Positions 7,063-16,131 of a stretch of 20,381 nt of DNA are shown in pieces. Within the stretch, counting starts at the first letter, position 1, and each line of letters starts with the position of its first letter. The position numbers and the translations under genes were made by a program. Where the stretch lies: the NCBI GenBank assembly GCA_027019205.1, contig JALUWZ010000026.1, positions 1 to 20,381 on the forward strand, read 5' to 3'. The notes below the pieces were generated by a model. That model had not been told where the DNA came from. It made no database searches and saw only the letters and a program-made list of their open reading frames with translations. Source of the DNA: Emcibacter sp. (GTDB taxonomy: Bacteria; Pseudomonadota; Alphaproteobacteria; Sphingomonadales; Emcibacteraceae).

Positions 7063-10000
7063 CGAAATGGACTCTGAAAGAACAGAAAATCAACTCTGTG
7101 GCTGATTTTGCTGCCACTAGACTTAAATCAGCAAACAGCTCTCAATTTGCCGGTTTTCTTCAGGAGTTATACAAGCATGCCTCGCCAGAGGAACTTGCTG
7201 ACCGGACCGTTGACGAACTTTACGCCGCCGCCCTTTCCCTGTGGAAATACAGCGCGGTGCGCCCGGCAGGCAGCCGAAAGCTACGGGTGTTCAATCCTAC
7301 TCTGGAAGAACATGGCTGGGCCACCGCCCACACCATTATTCAGATCGTTATTGATGATATGCCGTTTCTGCTGGACAGTATTACCTCAAACCTGCTTGAA
7401 GACGGCAACGACCTTCACATGCTGGTTCATCCGATCATAAAGAGGAAACGCGACGGACAAGGGCGGATCACGACGGATAAAAGCGGGAAAATCGTTTCCG
7501 AATCCATCATGTATATTGAAATTACCGCCATAACCGACCCTCAACAGATTACTGCCCTTGAAACCAAACTGAACAAGGTTCTGGAATTCGTCAATGCCGC
7601 CATCGAAGACTGGAAAATCATGCTTGGCAAAATGGATGACGTTGATAAAAACCTGGCCAGCCTGCCGAAATCTGCTGTTGATCCCGAACAGATAAAGGAA
7701 GCCAGAAGATTTCTGAAATGGATTGAGGATAATAATTTCACTATTCTTGGTTACCGGGAATATTTTCACAACCAGAAAGATTCCCTGAAAACCAAAGGCA
7801 AGGGATATGGTATTCTGCGTGACCCGGATGTCTATGTCCTGAAAGGCCCGGAAGGGCTGGTCGCGACCTCACCGGAAATAGAATATTTCATGAAACAGCC
7901 TGATGTCATTCTGATCACCAAGGCCAACGTCAAATCCATGGTTCACCGGGTCGTGCATATGGATTATATCGGCTTCAAGAAATATAATAAAAACGGCAAG
8001 GTGATCAGCGAAATCCGTTTTGTCGGTCTTTTTACCGCCCAGTCCTATAACCAGCGGGCGGAAACCGTCCCTTACCTTGACCGGAAAGTCAATCATGTGG
8101 TCAAAGAATCAGGTTTCGCGGCAGACAGCCACGATGGCCGCGCCCTGATGCATATTCTCGAAACCCTGCCCCGGGATGAGTTATTCCAGATCGGCGAAGA
8201 GGAATTGCTCGAAACCGCCATGGGAATCCTCCACCTGAAAGTCATGCCAAGCTGCCGGGCCTTCCTGCGCAAGGATCGTTTCGAACGCTACGTCTCCGCA
8301 CTGGTTTTTGTCCCGCGTGACATGTATGATTCCGCCCTGCGCAGCAAGGTTGAAAAAATTCTCTGTGATGCCTTTAACGGCGAATTATCCTCCCATTATG
8401 CCCAATTGAGCAACGAACGCATTGCGCGCTGGCATTTTATCATCCGCACCACACCCGGCGATGTCCCCTCCCCCGATTCTGCCAGCATCAACAAACGTCT
8501 GGCCGAGGTGGCCCAGCGCTGGAATGATCATCTGCTCGAAGTCCTGATTGACCGCTGGGGCGAGGAAGTTGCGACATCTCTGTTTCGGAAATATAACCGC
8601 TCCTTCCTGCCCTCTTACCGGGAGCATTTCGACGCCCGCTTTGCGGTCACCGATATTGACAAGCTGGAACAATTGCCGGAAAGCCAGAATATCCAGTTTA
8701 ATTTCTATCGTCTGGCCGAAGACCCCGATCACGCGATCCGCCTGAAAATATATACCAGCCGCCAGACCATCGCCCTCAGTGATTGTCTGCCGATGCTGGA
8801 AAATCTCGGCCTCAGGGTCGTCGAGGAATATGCCTTTCCGGTCTCCACCGAAGAAGCAGGAGAAAAAATATCCCACTCCATTCATGATTTTTATATGGTA
8901 GACCCGTCCGAAAACCCGTTCGACCTGTCGGTTATGAAAGAGCGTCTTGAAGATACCCTGCGGGTTGTCTGGACCGGCGGCATTGACAATGACGGCTTCA
9001 ACAAACTGGTCCTGCGGGCCGGTATGGATCATCGCCAGGTATTGATTCTAAGGGTTTACAGCAAATATTTGCGCCAGCTCGGCCTGTCCTACAGCGAAAC
9101 CTACATGCAGGATACCCTGACCCAATATTGGGATATTGCCCGGGACCTCGCGGCCCTGTTCGAAGTCAGTTTCTCGCTGCCGCCGTCCCCGGCTCCTGAA
9201 CGGGCCAAAGAATGCCGCCAGCTTGAAAAAAATATCCGTACCCGGCTGGAACAGGTCGCAAGCCTTGATCAGGACCGGATGCTCAGAAGCTATCTCAACG
9301 TTATTACAAGTTCGCTCCGGACCAATTTTTACCAGACCGAAAGCAATGGCAGTTACAAACCCTATATCTCTATAAAAATCAAAAGCCGGGATGTCCGGGA
9401 AGCCCCAAGACCCCGGCCCTTTGCCGAAATTTTCGTGTATTCCCCACGGGTTGAAGGCGTGCATCTGCGCTTTGGTCCTGTTGCCCGTGGCGGCCTGCGC
9501 TGGTCAGACCGGCGGGAGGATTACCGGACAGAAATCCTCGGACTGGCAAAAGCCCAGCAGGTCAAGAATACTGTTATTGTCCCCGTAGGGGCCAAAGGGG
9601 GCTTTGTGCCAAAGAAAATGCCGCCGAATGCCGCCCGGGAGGAAATCATGCAGGAGGGTATTGCCTGCTATAAAATATTTATTTCCGGCCTGCTGGACAT
9701 CACCGACAATATCAGGGATAAAAACGTGGTGGCGCCGGAAAATGTCATTCGTCTGGATGATGATGATCCCTATCTTGTGGTGGCCGCCGACAAGGGAACC
9801 GCCACTTTTTCCGATATTGCCAACGGCATGGCGCAGGATTACGGCTTCTGGCTTGACGATGCCTTTGCCTCGGGCGGCTCCCGGGGCTATGACCACAAGA
9901 AAATGGGCATTACCGCCAAGGGGGCCTGGGTTTCTGTCCAGCGCCATTTCCGGGAAAAGGATATTGACGTCCAGAAAGATGCGATAACCATTGCCGGTGT

Positions 10001-11873
10001 CGGTGATATGTCCGGCGATGTTTTCGGCAATGGCCTTCTGCGGTCGGAAGCAGTGAAACTGGTTGCCGCCTTTGATCACCGGGATATTTTTATTGATCCC
10101 GACCCTGATCCGGCAAAAAGTTTCAGGGAACGCCAGCGTCTGTTCGACCTGCCCCGGTCCAGCTGGCAGGATTATAACAAAAATCTGCTGTCCCGTGGCG
10201 GCGGTATTTTCAGCCGGAAATCAAAATCCATCCCGCTCAGCCCGGAAATAAGGAACTTGCTTGGCTTTGAAGATACAACGGAGCATGCCACCCCGAACGA
10301 GGTGATGAAAGCTATCCTGAAATCCCATACCGATCTGTTATGGTTCGGCGGCATCGGCACCTATATCAAATCTTCGCAGGAGAGCAATTCCCAGGCCGGT
10401 GACCGGGCCAATGATGCGATAAGGATTGACGGACGTGACCTTAACTGTCAGGTGGTGGCCGAGGGCGGAAACCTTGCCTGCACCCAGCGGGGCCGGATTG
10501 AATATTGTCTGAAAGGCGGCCAGATCAATACGGACGCCGTTGATAATTCCGCCGGGGTCGATTGTTCGGATAATGAGGTCAACATCAAAATCCTGCTCAA
10601 TGCGCTGATTCATGACGGCAAGCTTACCCGTCAGCAGCGCGATGCCCTGCTGGTTGAAATGACTGACGAGGTCAGTAAAATTGTCCTCAATGACAATTAT
10701 CTGCAAACCCAGGCTATCAGTCTGGCCCGGTCAAGCAGTATCCGTGAACTGGACAGTTTTGTCCGTTTCATGGATGATCTGGAAAAAACCGCCCATCTTG
10801 ACCGGGAGCTGGAATTTCTGCCTTCGGATGATGAGCTGATCGAGCGCACTGATGAGGAACTTGGCCTGACCCGGCCCGAAATTGCGGTTCTGATCGCCTA
10901 TTCCAAGATGGGGCTTTATGATGAACTGATGAATAGCGATATTCTCAATGATCCCTATCTTGATAAATATCTGATCCGCGCCTTTCCCGCCCAGCTGCGC
11001 GAAAGATACCCCGAAGACATCAGCAAGCATCAATTGAGACAGGGTATCATCGCCAAGGAAATCTGTAACGAGATCGTCAATCGCGGCGGCATTCAGGCCA
11101 TCAAGGAAGAAACCGGCGCCCTGGCCCCGGAAATCGCCCGCGCGGCGCTGCTGGCGCGGGAGGTTTTCAGCCTGACCGAACTTTATGAAAAGATCGAAAG
11201 TCTGGATTACAAAGTCCCCGCCACCATTCAGATGCTGATGCTGATGGATGTCGAGGCCTTTGCCCGGCGTCAGACTATCTGGTTTCTCAACAATACTGAT
11301 TCCACCAGGCCCCTGGGAGAGATAATTGACCAGTTCAAACCCGGCATTCAGAAATTATTCAGCCGGCCTGTTGCCGGTCAGAACCATAATGAAGACAGCC
11401 TGAAAAACAAGGTGGCCATGTATTGTGAACAGGGGGTTGACAAGGCTCTGGCCCACCATATCGCCAATCTGGAAATGAATATTGCCGCCTGTGATATTGT
11501 CATGGTGGCTCAGGATATGGATATAGATGTTATTGTTGTTGCACAAGCCTACTTTATTCTGGGAGATGAAATCGGCTTTGACTGGCTCAAGGCCGAGGCG
11601 GAGCTGGTGGAATCTTCCGATCACTGGGACCGGCTGGCGACCAACAGTGTGGTGGCCGATCTGCTGGATCAGCAAAAGAATCTGACCCGTTCTGCCCTGA
11701 GCGACCTGAATGGCGATAATAGTGAAGAAGCAGCCAGAATCTGGCTGGAGAAGGTACAAAACTCCACCAACCGCATTCAGAAACTGATTCATGATTTCCA
11801 GACCAGTGGCCGGATCAACATCACCAAGCTGGGCTTTGCCGCACGCCAGATCAGGAATGTCATTATTGATTAG
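7059..11873 (+). CDS. gdhB: NAD-specific glutamate dehydrogenase, large (180 kDa) class
   Basis: This 1604-aa protein is a full-length member of the Bac_GDH family (PF05088), near the usual 1600-1620 aa. It converts glutamate to 2-oxoglutarate and ammonium with NAD+, mainly for glutamate and arginine catabolism, as a cytoplasmic multimer. The N-terminal half carries the regulatory ACT-like regions (ILIDDMPFLLDS-type sequence near residue 105). The catalytic core shows GGLRWSDRREDYRTE from residue 811, PVGAKGGFVPKK with Lys846 as the probable catalytic lysine, GDMSGDVFGNG around 985, and VAEGGNLACTQRGR around 1135. The start is a GTG at 7059, with AAAAGGA 7-8 nt upstream; a 7-codon ATG reading frame runs into this start. 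Its 3' end stops 3 bp short of the convergent accA end. The symbol follows the Pseudomonas name and is used loosely; many alphaproteobacterial annotations give none. Confidence 0.96.
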   Translation: MTKWTLKEQKINSVADFAATRLKSANSSQFAGFLQELYKHASPEELADRTVDELYAAALSLWKYSAVRPAGSRKLRVFNPTLEEHGWATAHTIIQIVIDDMPFLLDSITSNLLEDGNDLHMLVHPIIKRKRDGQGRITTDKSGKIVSESIMYIEITAITDPQQITALETKLNKVLEFVNAAIEDWKIMLGKMDDVDKNLASLPKSAVDPEQIKEARRFLKWIEDNNFTILGYREYFHNQKDSLKTKGKGYGILRDPDVYVLKGPEGLVATSPEIEYFMKQPDVILITKANVKSMVHRVVHMDYIGFKKYNKNGKVISEIRFVGLFTAQSYNQRAETVPYLDRKVNHVVKESGFAADSHDGRALMHILETLPRDELFQIGEEELLETAMGILHLKVMPSCRAFLRKDRFERYVSALVFVPRDMYDSALRSKVEKILCDAFNGELSSHYAQLSNERIARWHFIIRTTPGDVPSPDSASINKRLAEVAQRWNDHLLEVLIDRWGEEVATSLFRKYNRSFLPSYREHFDARFAVTDIDKLEQLPESQNIQFNFYRLAEDPDHAIRLKIYTSRQTIALSDCLPMLENLGLRVVEEYAFPVSTEEAGEKISHSIHDFYMVDPSENPFDLSVMKERLEDTLRVVWTGGIDNDGFNKLVLRAGMDHRQVLILRVYSKYLRQLGLSYSETYMQDTLTQYWDIARDLAALFEVSFSLPPSPAPERAKECRQLEKNIRTRLEQVASLDQDRMLRSYLNVITSSLRTNFYQTESNGSYKPYISIKIKSRDVREAPRPRPFAEIFVYSPRVEGVHLRFGPVARGGLRWSDRREDYRTEILGLAKAQQVKNTVIVPVGAKGGFVPKKMPPNAAREEIMQEGIACYKIFISGLLDITDNIRDKNVVAPENVIRLDDDDPYLVVAADKGTATFSDIANGMAQDYGFWLDDAFASGGSRGYDHKKMGITAKGAWVSVQRHFREKDIDVQKDAITIAGVGDMSGDVFGNGLLRSEAVKLVAAFDHRDIFIDPDPDPAKSFRERQRLFDLPRSSWQDYNKNLLSRGGGIFSRKSKSIPLSPEIRNLLGFEDTTEHATPNEVMKAILKSHTDLLWFGGIGTYIKSSQESNSQAGDRANDAIRIDGRDLNCQVVAEGGNLACTQRGRIEYCLKGGQINTDAVDNSAGVDCSDNEVNIKILLNALIHDGKLTRQQRDALLVEMTDEVSKIVLNDNYLQTQAISLARSSSIRELDSFVRFMDDLEKTAHLDRELEFLPSDDELIERTDEELGLTRPEIAVLIAYSKMGLYDELMNSDILNDPYLDKYLIRAFPAQLRERYPEDISKHQLRQGIIAKEICNEIVNRGGIQAIKEETGALAPEIARAALLAREVFSLTELYEKIESLDYKVPATIQMLMLMDVEAFARRQTIWFLNNTDSTRPLGEIIDQFKPGIQKLFSRPVAGQNHNEDSLKNKVAMYCEQGVDKALAHHIANLEMNIAACDIVMVAQDMDIDVIVVAQAYFILGDEIGFDWLKAEAELVESSDHWDRLATNSVVADLLDQQKNLTRSALSDLNGDNSEEAARIWLEKVQNSTNRIQKLIHDFQTSGRINITKLGFAARQIRNVIID

Positions 11874-11876
11874 GGC

Positions 11877-12827
11877 TTAGACGAGTTTGCCCATATTGAG
11901 GAATTTCTCGCGGCGCAGCTGTTTCAGCTTGTCGCCGCTCAGGGATGACAATTCATCAAAAGCGGTTTTCAGGGCTTTACGGATTGTCTCCATGACAAGC
12001 TTGTGGTCGCGATGGGCGCCGCCGACCGGCTCCGGGATAATTTCATCTATGATATTCAGTTTCAGTAAATCCTGCGCGGTGATTTTCAGGGCATTTGCCG
12101 CATCCCGGGCCTTGTCCGATGTGCGCCACAGGATAGAGGCACAGCCTTCCGGGGAAATCACCGAATAAACCGCATGTTCCATCATCAACACCCGGTTGCC
12201 CGCCGCAAGCGCCACCGCACCGCCGGACCCGCCCTCGCCGACGATCATCGAGACCAGCGGTACTTTCAGCCCGAGACAGGCTTCGGTCGAGCGGGCAATG
12301 GCCTCGGCCTGGCCGCGTTCCTCCGCCCCGATGCCGGGATAGGCCCCGGAGGTATCGACAAGGGTGATTACCGGAATGTCAAACTGTTCCGCCATTTTAA
12401 GCAGCCGGATGGTCTTGCGGTAGCCTTCGGGCCGGGCCATACCGAAATTATGTTTGATCCGGCTTTGGGTGTCGTGACCCTTTTCATGACCGATCACCAT
12501 GACCGATTGTCCCATAAAGCGGCCAAGGCCGCCCATGATGGCAAGATCATCTGAAAAGGCCCGGTCCCCGGCCAGAGGCATGAAGTCAGTAATCAGATTT
12601 TCAACATATTCTCTGAAATGAGGCCGTTCGGGGTGACGGGCCACCTTTATTTTCTGCCACGGGGACAGGTTGCTGTAAGTATCGCGCAGTAATTTATCCC
12701 GCTTGCCTTCGAGTCGGCTAACCTCCTCGGCAATGTTGATTTCCTCCCCGCCCTCAAGGTTATTCATATCCCGGATCCGGCTTTCCAGCTCGGCAATCGG
12801 TTTTTCAAAATCCAGATAAGTCAGCAT
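11877..12827 (-). CDS. accA: Acetyl-CoA carboxylase carboxyltransferase subunit alpha
   Basis: AccA is the alpha half of the carboxyltransferase, which with AccD moves CO2 from biotin on AccB to acetyl-CoA, forming malonyl-CoA for fatty acid synthesis. The 316-aa length matches the family (E. coli 319 aa). Visible features are the LDFEKPIAELESRI start followed by a charged coiled-coil region, DTSGAYPG (about 158-165), GEGGSGG (197-203) and SPEGCASILWR (225-235), the oxyanion and CoA/biotin pocket motifs of this crotonase-fold enzyme. I chose the ATG at 12827 because it gives the normal N-terminus. A TTG at 12839 would add four residues and has AGGA only 3 nt upstream. It lies 55 bp downstream of xerD on the same strand, a common alphaproteobacterial pairing, and is probably transcribed at least partly with it. 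Confidence 0.97.
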   Translation of the reverse strand: MLTYLDFEKPIAELESRIRDMNNLEGGEEINIAEEVSRLEGKRDKLLRDTYSNLSPWQKIKVARHPERPHFREYVENLITDFMPLAGDRAFSDDLAIMGGLGRFMGQSVMVIGHEKGHDTQSRIKHNFGMARPEGYRKTIRLLKMAEQFDIPVITLVDTSGAYPGIGAEERGQAEAIARSTEACLGLKVPLVSMIVGEGGSGGAVALAAGNRVLMMEHAVYSVISPEGCASILWRTSDKARDAANALKITAQDLLKLNIIDEIIPEPVGGAHRDHKLVMETIRKALKTAFDELSSLSGDKLKQLRREKFLNMGKLV

Positions 12828-12882
12828 ATATTGTCTCAAAAATCCTGCAAAATAATTTTACGCAGCCCTTATACCCCTGATT

Positions 12883-13815
12883 TCAGCCCTTGGAAAGAGG
12901 ATGTTTTTGCTGAACCAGCAGTTTCAGCCTTTCTTCCAGCACATGAGTATAAATCTGGGTGGTGGTTATGTCCGAATGGCCAAGCATTTTCTGGACCGCC
13001 CGCAAATCAGCCCCATGAGCCAGAAGATGGGTGGCAAAGGCATGGCGCACCACATGGGGCGATATTGCTCCGGGGGGAATTCCGGCCTCCCCGGCCAGCT
13101 GCTTTAATATCCGGGCAAACTGCTGCCGGGTCAAATGACCTTTTGTCCCGCGCGATGGAAATAACCATTTTCCCGGCTGCCCGGACTTAGGTCGGGAATC
13201 AGGTCCGGAATTTTCTGACGTCATGGCATCAATATAGCCCTGCATCGCCCTGATCGCCCGCTTGCTCAGGGGGACAAGACGTTCCTTGCCGCCCTTGCCC
13301 CGGACATAAATATAAGGTGCACCACTTTGCACTGAGATCAGAGGCAGACTGACCAGCTCCGTCACCCGAAGCCCGGTGGCATATAATATTTCAATCAGGG
13401 CAAGACAGCGCAAGTTTTTCAGGTCAGGCTTTTCATCAGCATGCCTTTGGGCTACTTCCAGAAGTCGGCTCACCTGTTTTTCGCTCAACAGCCGGGGCAG
13501 GGATTGCCCGGCCCGGGGGCTGTCAATGCCGACGACCGGGTTATCCTGTCGAATTCCCTCCGCATAAAGAAATTTGTAAAATTGTCGTATTGTCGATAAT
13601 TTTCGCGCCTGCGTGCGGGCTGAAAGCCCGTGTTTCCGGACCAGAGACAGATAGGTCCTGATCTGGTCCCGGTCAATATCCAGCAGCCCGGACGGGGTGT
13701 TTTCAGACAGATGGGCCAGGTCCCGGCTATAGGCGGCAAGGGTGTTTTCCGCCGCGCCCCTTTCCGCCCCGAGCATTTCGAGAAACTGACTGATCGCCCG
13801 TTGGTCAGAAGCCAT
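12883..13815 (-). CDS. xerD: Site-specific tyrosine recombinase XerD
   Basis: XerD, with XerC, resolves chromosome dimers at dif during cell division. The protein is 310 aa, close to the family norm. The N-terminal SAM-like core-binding domain spans about residues 3-88 (FLEMLGAERGAAENTLAAY). The catalytic domain has all active-site residues: R150 (ATGLRVTEL), K174 (RGKGGKERLVPL), H254 and R257 (SPHVVRHAFATHLL), H280 (MLGHSDITTTQIY) and nucleophile Y289. The ATG at 13815 gives the normal N-terminus; the open frame extends 37 codons further upstream, but that sequence is the end of the upstream gene read in another frame. The start lies inside the 3' end of the 664-aa gene (11-bp overlap), so translation may be coupled. 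No good Shine-Dalgarno is visible. This is the housekeeping recombinase, not a phage or island integrase. Confidence 0.95.
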   Translation of the reverse strand: MASDQRAISQFLEMLGAERGAAENTLAAYSRDLAHLSENTPSGLLDIDRDQIRTYLSLVRKHGLSARTQARKLSTIRQFYKFLYAEGIRQDNPVVGIDSPRAGQSLPRLLSEKQVSRLLEVAQRHADEKPDLKNLRCLALIEILYATGLRVTELVSLPLISVQSGAPYIYVRGKGGKERLVPLSKRAIRAMQGYIDAMTSENSGPDSRPKSGQPGKWLFPSRGTKGHLTRQQFARILKQLAGEAGIPPGAISPHVVRHAFATHLLAHGADLRAVQKMLGHSDITTTQIYTHVLEERLKLLVQQKHPLSKG

Positions 13816-15799
13816 TATTGGCCAGTATTTCAAGAGCGAGCCTGCGGGCCTCTGTCTCCAGCCCAACAGATCTAAGCGCCCTGATGACCGCACTTGCCCC
13901 GGCGGCATCAAGGTCTGATACGCCATTTTCCCCGGCCAGAAGACATAATAATATGGTTTCTCCGGATTTCTTCGCCGCCACAGACCGGATTAAATTACGC
14001 CAGATGGCCAGCGGAATGGCCCGAGGAATGGCCCGAGGAATGGCCCGAGGAATGGAATGAGAAATATTCTGCATTTCCGGATCGGCAGTTTTTGGGGTTT
14101 TCTGGCCGGTTTCAGGACCAATAAGCTCCTGCCACATGGTTTCCGGAACAACCAGGCCGAGGGCTTCGGCCACCGAATAAAACAGAGTTGCCTTTTCCGC
14201 ACGCCGTCCCGGGGACAGGAGCATCTGCCCGTTCCACCATAAATCAAGTATTTCCTGCGACCAGGGAATATCATTATTCCGGCCCGACAGCGCCATCATC
14301 GGCCAGATATCTATCAGCGCCCGGGTGGCATCTGCATTCCCGTTATAGGCGGCGTTACGAACAAAAGCGTACCATTCACGGGCTTTTTTATTATTTCCAG
14401 CCAATATCAGCGCCCGGGTGATATGATGGGCATGAAAAAGCAGATCATCCGCCGGTTCAAGTGAGCGCACGGCACGGGCATTCAACAATGCCGCCCGGGC
14501 CAGATCCCCCTTGCGCAGGGCGCGGGTCCAGATTTCCTTTAAAACTTCGGCCTTCTGCACAGCCTTGATCTGTTTTATTGCAGATTGATAGAGCAGGACA
14601 TCCCCCGTTTCGCTCTCGTCCGAGCGGGCAATGGCAATGGCATTTTCATATTCATCCTCTGAAAAGCTGATACTGTTATAGAGGGGAATAAGCTTGTTGA
14701 CCGGAAAGGTTCCTTTCCTGTAACTTCGGGCCGCTGCCGCAAGGCGATCTTCTTTCGGGACATTGGCATTACCGGACAGGGCATAAAGAACAAGCGCCGG
14801 AGCCCTGGCAAACATCCGGGCATCTATCGGCTGCCCCAACACGGATAATAAACTATATGTCATCGGGTCGAGTTGGGTCAGACCCGATGAAAAATCCTGT
14901 TTTCCCGCGCCACCCTCATCCTTCTGTGACAATTTATTTATCAGATCATAAAAGACAAAATCTGTTTTTCCCTGCTCCATAAGGGATTCTACCGTAAGAG
15001 CCGCCTCCTGCGGTTTGCCCTCCATCGCCTGACAAAAGGCCAGCAGCTTCAGCCAGTAAGCCCCGGCATTGTCATCCTCTATTGCCTGACGGGCCTGCAT
15101 ACAGGCCGGGGAGATATCGCCGGCCATCAGCATCAGGTCACTGATTTTCTGTGAGGGGGGGTAAGATTCCGGCGGTAAAATTTTCAAAAAAGACTCCAGT
15201 GTCTCCAGATCCCCTGTCTCACTGATTTTTTCTATTCTGAGCGATAGAAATTTTGACAGGTCAGGAGAATCTGTCCCTTTGGGGACCGTGGCCGCTGACA
15301 GGAGTAATTTTCGTGTCAATGATTCCATAACCGGGGATTTGGTTGGAATAAACAGCGCCGAGAGCAAATGTTCAATCTGCCCGAGATCGGACCCCTGCCA
15401 CAGGGTGACAGGAAAACCACCATCCTGTTCACTCATCAGTCCCTTTTCTGCCGGAAGGGTTTCAACAAGGTCCATGGTTTCAACCTCAAGCCCCTTTTCC
15501 GGCGCGGCATTACCCGGGGTTTCTTCTGTTGCCGGAGCAGACTTTTCTGTTTCCACAGAAATCTCCTCTGCGGGTTTTTCCGGTGGAATATAGGGGCCGG
15601 GCTGTCCCGCAGGAAATAATATTGACCGGGGCAGGTTATCTGCCGGTTTATCAACCGGCTGGCGGGGCAGCTTTTCCACGTCTTGATCTTGATCCGGAAC
15701 CTGCCCGGCCATTAAAGAGGCTGGCAGGAAAAAGACCATGGCCAGCAATGTCAGAAAAATCATCCGGAATGTGTTTTTACCTGTCATATTACCCGTCAT
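13805..15799 (-). CDS. Exported 664-aa helical protein of unknown function
   Basis: I cannot assign a function. The N-terminus is a clear signal peptide: basic residues, then a hydrophobic stretch at about 13-30 (IFLTLLAMVFFLPASL) and a likely cleavage after MA at residue 31, so the protein is probably periplasmic or envelope-bound. Residues about 33-125 are a low-complexity Pro/Glu/Ala-rich linker. The rest is predicted helix-rich with TPR/SEL1-like stretches (for example GAYWLKLLAFCQAMEGKPQEAAL and ALLNARAVRSL), without a strict repeat I can number. Near residues 582-596 a tandem IPRA repeat is encoded by a 12-bp DNA repeat. An alternative start is the ATG at 15787. It sits 23 bp after the 46-aa small gene and overlaps xerD by 11 bp. 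Proteins of this kind recur upstream of alphaproteobacterial xerD, as far as I recall, but remain uncharacterised. Confidence 0.85.
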   Translation of the reverse strand: MTGNMTGKNTFRMIFLTLLAMVFFLPASLMAGQVPDQDQDVEKLPRQPVDKPADNLPRSILFPAGQPGPYIPPEKPAEEISVETEKSAPATEETPGNAAPEKGLEVETMDLVETLPAEKGLMSEQDGGFPVTLWQGSDLGQIEHLLSALFIPTKSPVMESLTRKLLLSAATVPKGTDSPDLSKFLSLRIEKISETGDLETLESFLKILPPESYPPSQKISDLMLMAGDISPACMQARQAIEDDNAGAYWLKLLAFCQAMEGKPQEAALTVESLMEQGKTDFVFYDLINKLSQKDEGGAGKQDFSSGLTQLDPMTYSLLSVLGQPIDARMFARAPALVLYALSGNANVPKEDRLAAAARSYRKGTFPVNKLIPLYNSISFSEDEYENAIAIARSDESETGDVLLYQSAIKQIKAVQKAEVLKEIWTRALRKGDLARAALLNARAVRSLEPADDLLFHAHHITRALILAGNNKKAREWYAFVRNAAYNGNADATRALIDIWPMMALSGRNNDIPWSQEILDLWWNGQMLLSPGRRAEKATLFYSVAEALGLVVPETMWQELIGPETGQKTPKTADPEMQNISHSIPRAIPRAIPRAIPLAIWRNLIRSVAAKKSGETILLCLLAGENGVSDLDAAGASAVIRALRSVGLETEARRLALEILANNGF
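14013..14055. repeat. 12-bp tandem repeat, three perfect copies plus a partial one, inside a coding region
   Basis: The unit ggaatggcccga occurs exactly at 14013-14024, 14025-14036 and 14037-14048, followed by the first 7 bases of a fourth copy at 14049-14055. The length is a multiple of three, so the 664-aa minus-strand gene stays in frame and reads as repeated Ile-Pro-Arg-Ala units. Perfect identity between copies suggests recent slippage expansion. Confidence 0.95.
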
Positions 15800-15822
15800 G
15801 GAAAATCTGCCTCTGAATAAAT

Positions 15823-15963
15823 TTATTGAGGAAATCTGTCATTGGGCAGGGTTTTTTCAATATGATTTTGCGGCGGGTCTATATCAACGGTCATCAGATA
15901 AATACCCCCGGCCCCGATGGCTATCAGGATCAATATAATAATTGTTAGCCAGAACTTGCCCAT
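15823..15963 (-). CDS. 46-aa single-pass membrane or exported small protein
   Basis: This short gene reads MGKFWLTIII, then a hydrophobic run to about residue 24 (LILIAIGAGGIYLM), then a short polar tail TVDIDPPQNHIEKTLPNDRFP. It looks like an N-terminal membrane anchor or signal sequence with a 20-residue periplasmic tail. The tail pattern (D-I-x-P-P, then HIEKTLPNDRF) resembles a small protein I recall in the same place in many alphaproteobacteria, ending in a similar VEK.IP..RF stretch; this is recollection, not a search result. It is the first gene of the run small gene, 664-aa gene, xerD, accA. A candidate promoter lies at 16012-16040 and an AGGAAA lies about 11 nt before the start. The longer 63-aa frame overlapping it on the same strand lacks such features. 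Function is unknown. Confidence 0.75.
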   Translation of the reverse strand: MGKFWLTIIILILIAIGAGGIYLMTVDIDPPQNHIEKTLPNDRFPQ

Positions 15964-16011
15964 TTTTCGTTGTGTTTCCTGCTGTTATCTGTATTTGGAT
16001 CGATGCTGCAC

Positions 16012-16040
16012 ATTCTAACCATCTCCGGGCCGGTCGTAAA
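16012..16040 (-). promoter_or_regulatory. Candidate sigma-70-type promoter for the small gene/664-aa gene/xerD operon
   Basis: On the minus strand, TTTACG (16040-16035) and TAGAAT (16017-16012) are separated by 17 bp. The -10 matches five of six consensus bases and the -35 four of six. Transcription would start near 16005, giving a leader of about 42 nt before the 46-aa gene. It is the best pair I see in the divergent 15964-16131 region, but it is not tested. Confidence 0.4.
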
Positions 16041-16068
16041 GCACACACTGAAATTACCATAGTTGTTC

Positions 16069-16099
16069 TTGACAATATTTGAAAAAAATATGGTATTTT
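16069..16099 (+). promoter_or_regulatory. Candidate promoter for aroK-aroB operon
   Basis: A perfect TTGACA at 16069-16074 is followed by TATTTT at 16094-16099 with a 19-bp spacer, longer than ideal; the region between is AT-rich. A start near 16106 would leave a leader of about 25 nt before the aroK ATG, which has no clear Shine-Dalgarno. Confidence 0.35.
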
Positions 16100-16131
16100 A
16101 ATGACTTTCTCTATGTTAATAATAACCCAAG

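Noticed and set aside
8385..9032. 215-aa minus-strand ORF opposite glutamate dehydrogenase
   Set aside because: The plus strand is a clear, full-length gdh here; the antisense frame has no motifs, no start signal and a composition set by the other strand.
12828..12839. TTG start for accA adding four residues
   Set aside because: The ATG at 12827 gives the standard AccA N-terminus; the AGGA is too close to the TTG to favour it.
12883..13815. Mobile-element integrase
   Set aside because: Its sequence and its place beside accA mark it as chromosomal XerD; there is no tRNA, att repeat or cargo nearby.
13816..13926. 37-residue N-terminal extension of XerD
   Set aside because: It lies wholly inside the upstream gene, has no hydrophobic or conserved feature, and XerD starts normally at the ATG at 13815.
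15884..16075. 63-aa minus-strand ORF overlapping the small-protein region
   Set aside because: It has no hydrophobic pattern or conserved tail and overlaps the 46-aa frame, which has both.
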